This document shows positions 4,526 through 5,840 of a stretch of DNA of 5,840 nucleotides, piece after piece. Origin of the DNA: an uncultured Prevotella sp. (GTDB lineage: Bacteria > Bacteroidota > Bacteroidia > Bacteroidales > Bacteroidaceae); contig CALBJK010000280.1 of the NCBI GenBank assembly GCA_937892695.1, forward strand, positions 1 to 5,840, given 5' to 3'. Made by a program: the position numbers and the translations under genes. Within the stretch, counting starts at the first letter, position 1; each line of letters opens with the position of its first letter. Below the pieces are notes generated by a model. That model was given only the letters and a program-made list of their open reading frames with translations. It was not told the DNA's origin and ran no database searches.

Positions 4526-4555
4526 TCAGAGGGAGCGGCAGAACGCTCCCTCTGA
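4526..4555. repeat. Perfect 12-bp hairpin downstream of rep
   Basis: The arms tcagagggagcg (4526-4537) and cgctccctctga (4544-4555) are perfect complements around a 6-nt loop gcagaa. No T run follows on either strand, so it is not a standard intrinsic terminator. It is the second strong hairpin past the rep stop and may be an origin, packaging or RNA 3'-end structure. Confidence 0.75.
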
Positions 4556-4616
4556 GGACAAAAGTTAAAGTGCTAGACTCGGCTTTTTATAAGCTTATGA
4601 ATTCTCAAATTGCTTT

Positions 4617-4653
4617 GTCCGCCAAGTACTGCCTTGTTAGGTACTTGGCGGAC
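4617..4653. repeat. Perfect 13-bp hairpin immediately after the rep stop
   Basis: The arms gtccgccaagtac (4617-4629) and gtacttggcggac (4641-4653) are perfect complements with an 11-nt loop (4630-4640). It begins 9 nt beyond the rep TGA. On the coding strand it is followed by AAAGCAATTTGAG rather than a T run, so intrinsic termination would be weak. Rolling-circle origins often carry a stem-loop near the Rep nick site, so this is my best single candidate for a replication structure; that is inference. It may alternatively protect or end the transcript. Confidence 0.75.
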
Positions 4654-4662
4654 TGACACCAA

Positions 4663-5676
4663 TCACAGCTTGCCTTGTGCTTTGCGTGTCTTTTTTATTG
4701 CCTGCTCTTTAGCCTTTAGATACTTCTCATACGGTACGTCTGTTCTTCCCAGCATATCACGTGTTTTGTCAATAGCTCGCTCCTGATTGCGTTTTTTAAG
4801 CTCCCATAGAACTCTTGGATCTTCGAGTCTTTGCATCTCTTGAAAATATCTTGGAATAGATGCTCTTTTGCCGTTGTCTAGCTGTATGTACCCTTTACGC
4901 CAGATTTCTTCCTTGTGCTCCTGATAGTACTTGTACCCAAGTCCCGGGTCTCTGCTCATCTGTGCGAACGGTGGTCTGAGTCCGTTCTTGATGTGTTCTA
5001 GCACTTCATCATCAAACTTCTTGGTCACGTATCCTGCTACGTAGCTATAGCCGCCCTGTGTAGGATTGATTAGGTTATGCAAACCCAGCCCCCAGCATTT
5101 TGTAATACGACTGTCTACCATGTAACCGTCTGGTTTTACTTTGTGGTAGGTTTCCAGTTTTTCTGGCTCGTAACCAAATAGAATCATGTGGTAGTGTGGT
5201 CTTCCTGTCTTCTCTCCGTACTCTCCTGCTACGAAATAGCGTAGCTGGCCCGCCTTTCTGAGGCGTTTTAAGAAGTTTTGAATATCCTCATACCACAACG
5301 TTTGATTGACCGCCAGAGACGCTTCCTTTTTGCGTCTGAGATACATTGCACCTCTTACTACTTCGCCCGTTTCGTGGTTTACGCCCGGTATGTGCTCGTT
5401 GTCGTAGGTCAGCGTTACAAACCATACGCTTTCTTTCGGCCATGTTTTGGCCTCCATTTCGATTCGCGTTGCCCAGTCCTGCCGCTTTTGGATTTTGCAT
5501 CCAATGCATTGTCCGCACGGTATTAGCATCACGTCTTTTCTGTAGATTAAGTCTTCGTATGTTAGATTTGGATTTTTTGCCCGCTCAATAGCAAAGCGTC
5601 GGAGCGTGTAAATGTGCCCCGACGCTTCAGGATTGTCGGGCACGTAAAACCGAATTAACGGTTTATAGCACCCCAT
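4663..5676 (-). CDS. VP4: Rolling-circle replication initiator VP4 (HUH endonuclease)
   Basis: A 337-aa counterpart of phiX174 protein A. It nicks one strand at the origin, stays covalently bound through a tyrosine and re-ligates the unit-length genome. Seen in order: a cysteine cluster PCGQCIGCKIQKR (53-65), motif I FVTLTYDNEH (86-95), RYFVAGEYG (146-154), motif II GRPHYHMILFG (158-168) with the metal-binding H161-x-H163 pair, and motif III YVAGYVTKK (212-220) with candidate catalytic Y212/Y216 and adjacent lysines. MSRDPGLGYKYY (240-251) is another family pattern, and the C-terminus is Lys/Arg-rich. The ATG at 5676 has a perfect AGGAGG (5689-5684) with 7-nt spacing, inside the VP2 tail, and follows the VP2 TAA by 3 nt. 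The stop is TGA, the only non-TAA terminator in the genome. It is the most promoter-distal gene. Exact nick site is not identifiable by eye. Confidence 0.96.
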   Translation of the reverse strand: MGCYKPLIRFYVPDNPEASGHIYTLRRFAIERAKNPNLTYEDLIYRKDVMLIPCGQCIGCKIQKRQDWATRIEMEAKTWPKESVWFVTLTYDNEHIPGVNHETGEVVRGAMYLRRKKEASLAVNQTLWYEDIQNFLKRLRKAGQLRYFVAGEYGEKTGRPHYHMILFGYEPEKLETYHKVKPDGYMVDSRITKCWGLGLHNLINPTQGGYSYVAGYVTKKFDDEVLEHIKNGLRPPFAQMSRDPGLGYKYYQEHKEEIWRKGYIQLDNGKRASIPRYFQEMQRLEDPRVLWELKKRNQERAIDKTRDMLGRTDVPYEKYLKAKEQAIKKTRKAQGKL

Positions 5677-5679
5677 CTG

Positions 5680-5840
5680 TTAACCTCCTGTGTATCCGTT
5701 CTTGCCCGGTGCCGTTCGGCCTTCGCCTAGACGTGCGCCAGCTGTTTTTGTGCTCTTCTGTGCGGCTTTTTGTACGGCTGTTGTCTTCTTTTGTTCGCTT
5801 TTCGCTGCTTTTGATGCACTGTCGATAATACTGCCTACTG
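5680..5840 (-). CDS. VP2: DNA pilot protein VP2, C-terminal part (continuation of 1-773)
   Basis: This is the 3' end of the gene that starts at 773. Bases 5786-5840 duplicate 1-55; the unique part is 5785-5680, encoding residues 258-292 and a TAA stop at 5682-5680. The tail is Lys/Ala/Thr-rich and basic (KTTAVQKAAQKSTKTAG), then reads RLGEGRTAPGKNGYTGG to the end. A basic tail would suit contact with packaged DNA, but that is inference. The last codons hold the AGGAGG (5689-5684) that serves rep, whose ATG begins 3 nt after this stop, so translation of the two genes is probably coupled. In the linear window the fragment has no start codon of its own and could easily be missed. Confidence 0.93.
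   Translation of the reverse strand, partial: VGSIIDSASKAAKSEQKKTTAVQKAAQKSTKTAGARLGEGRTAPGKNGYTGG
5684..5689 (-). promoter_or_regulatory. AGGAGG ribosome binding site for rep, within VP2
   Basis: A perfect SD lies 7 nt before the rep ATG (5676-5674), followed directly by the VP2 stop TAA (5682-5680). Ribosomes finishing VP2 would cover the rep start, so re-initiation or coupled initiation is likely. Confidence 0.85.
5786..5840. repeat. Terminal direct repeat, right copy
   Basis: Exact second copy of bases 1-55. It duplicates part of the VP2 coding sequence (minus strand) and should be removed when the circle is closed. The base at 5785 joins directly to base 1. Confidence 0.95.

Larger units (their letters stand above)
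4069..4662. other. Main non-coding region (putative origin/packaging region plus promoter)
   Basis: About 594 nt separate the rep stop from the peptidase start, the only large gap in an otherwise gapless genome. From the rep side it holds two strong hairpins, two mini hairpins, a duplicated alternating GC/GT block, an A/T-rich segment with DnaA-like 9-mers and the ctttcaaca iterons, then an A/T-rich repeat and the sigma70 promoter. Reading frames here on either strand lack SD sequences and family motifs. Density of structure in a genome under packaging limits argues for function. Confidence 0.7.

Noticed and set aside
4435..4656. 73-aa plus-strand frame across the GC/GT block and hairpins
   Set aside because: It begins in low-complexity repeat (Val/Arg alternation), crosses both strong hairpins and has no SD.
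4069..4662. dif-like site for XerCD-mediated integration, as found in some enterobacterial gokushoviruses
   Set aside because: I looked for paired 11-bp arms around a 6-bp centre resembling dif and saw none convincing. A proper profile search was not possible.
1..5840. tRNA, CRISPR array, integrase or insertion sequence
   Set aside because: No cloverleaf, spaced repeat array or transposase/integrase motif was seen. The only long repeat is the terminal overlap.

Overview
The window is a complete circular genome of a gokushovirus-type microvirus (Microviridae, small ssDNA phage), linearised inside a gene and written as the complement of the coding (virion-sense) strand. The first 55 bases (1-55) recur exactly as the last 55 (5786-5840), so the unique circle is 5785 nt. 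Every convincing gene lies on the minus strand. The phage is identified by its hallmark proteins: a 576-aa F-type major capsid protein (VP1), a pilot protein with the gokushovirus SNTAYQRAMADMKAAGLNPILA-type core (VP2), a short acidic scaffold (VP3), a rolling-circle HUH replication initiator (VP4), a VP5-like protein and a 39-aa basic J-like DNA-binding protein (VP8-like).

Layout in transcription order (high to low coordinates). A sigma70-like promoter (-35 TTGACT, -10 TATAAT, 16-bp spacer, 4139-4112) reads into a lysis/leader block: an M15-family zinc peptidase (3682-4068), a 34-aa ORF (3575-3679), and a 77-codon ORF broken by an in-frame TAG (3334-3567). The virion block follows: VP8-like (3246-3365), VP5-like (2991-3233), scaffold VP3 (2528-2989), capsid VP1 (811-2541), and VP2, which starts at 773, runs off base 1 and resumes at the right end to stop at 5680. 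Rep VP4 (4663-5676) starts 3 nt after the VP2 stop. Genes are packed with 1-3 nt gaps or short overlaps, and most Shine-Dalgarno (SD) sequences sit inside the 3' end of the preceding gene, so the set looks like one translationally coupled transcript.

The only large non-coding stretch, about 4069-4662, lies between the rep stop and the peptidase. It is unusually structured: a 13-bp and a 12-bp perfect hairpin just downstream of rep, two tiny hairpins sharing a gacgRagtc core, a duplicated 16-bp alternating purine-pyrimidine block, five copies of a 9-mer ctttcaaca with DnaA-box-like sequences, and the promoter with an A/T-rich upstream element. This is the likely place for replication origin and packaging signals.

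The consistent AGGAGG-type ribosome binding sites point to a host that relies on SD sequences (for example Firmicutes or Proteobacteria rather than Bacteroidota); the host cannot be named from the sequence. No integrase, tRNA, IS or CRISPR was seen. The most unusual items are the VP2 start, where a GCAA-tetraloop hairpin separates a perfect SD from the ATG by 28 nt; the amber codon in the small ORF; a two-codon ATG-AGG-TGA minigene in front of the peptidase; and the iteron array.
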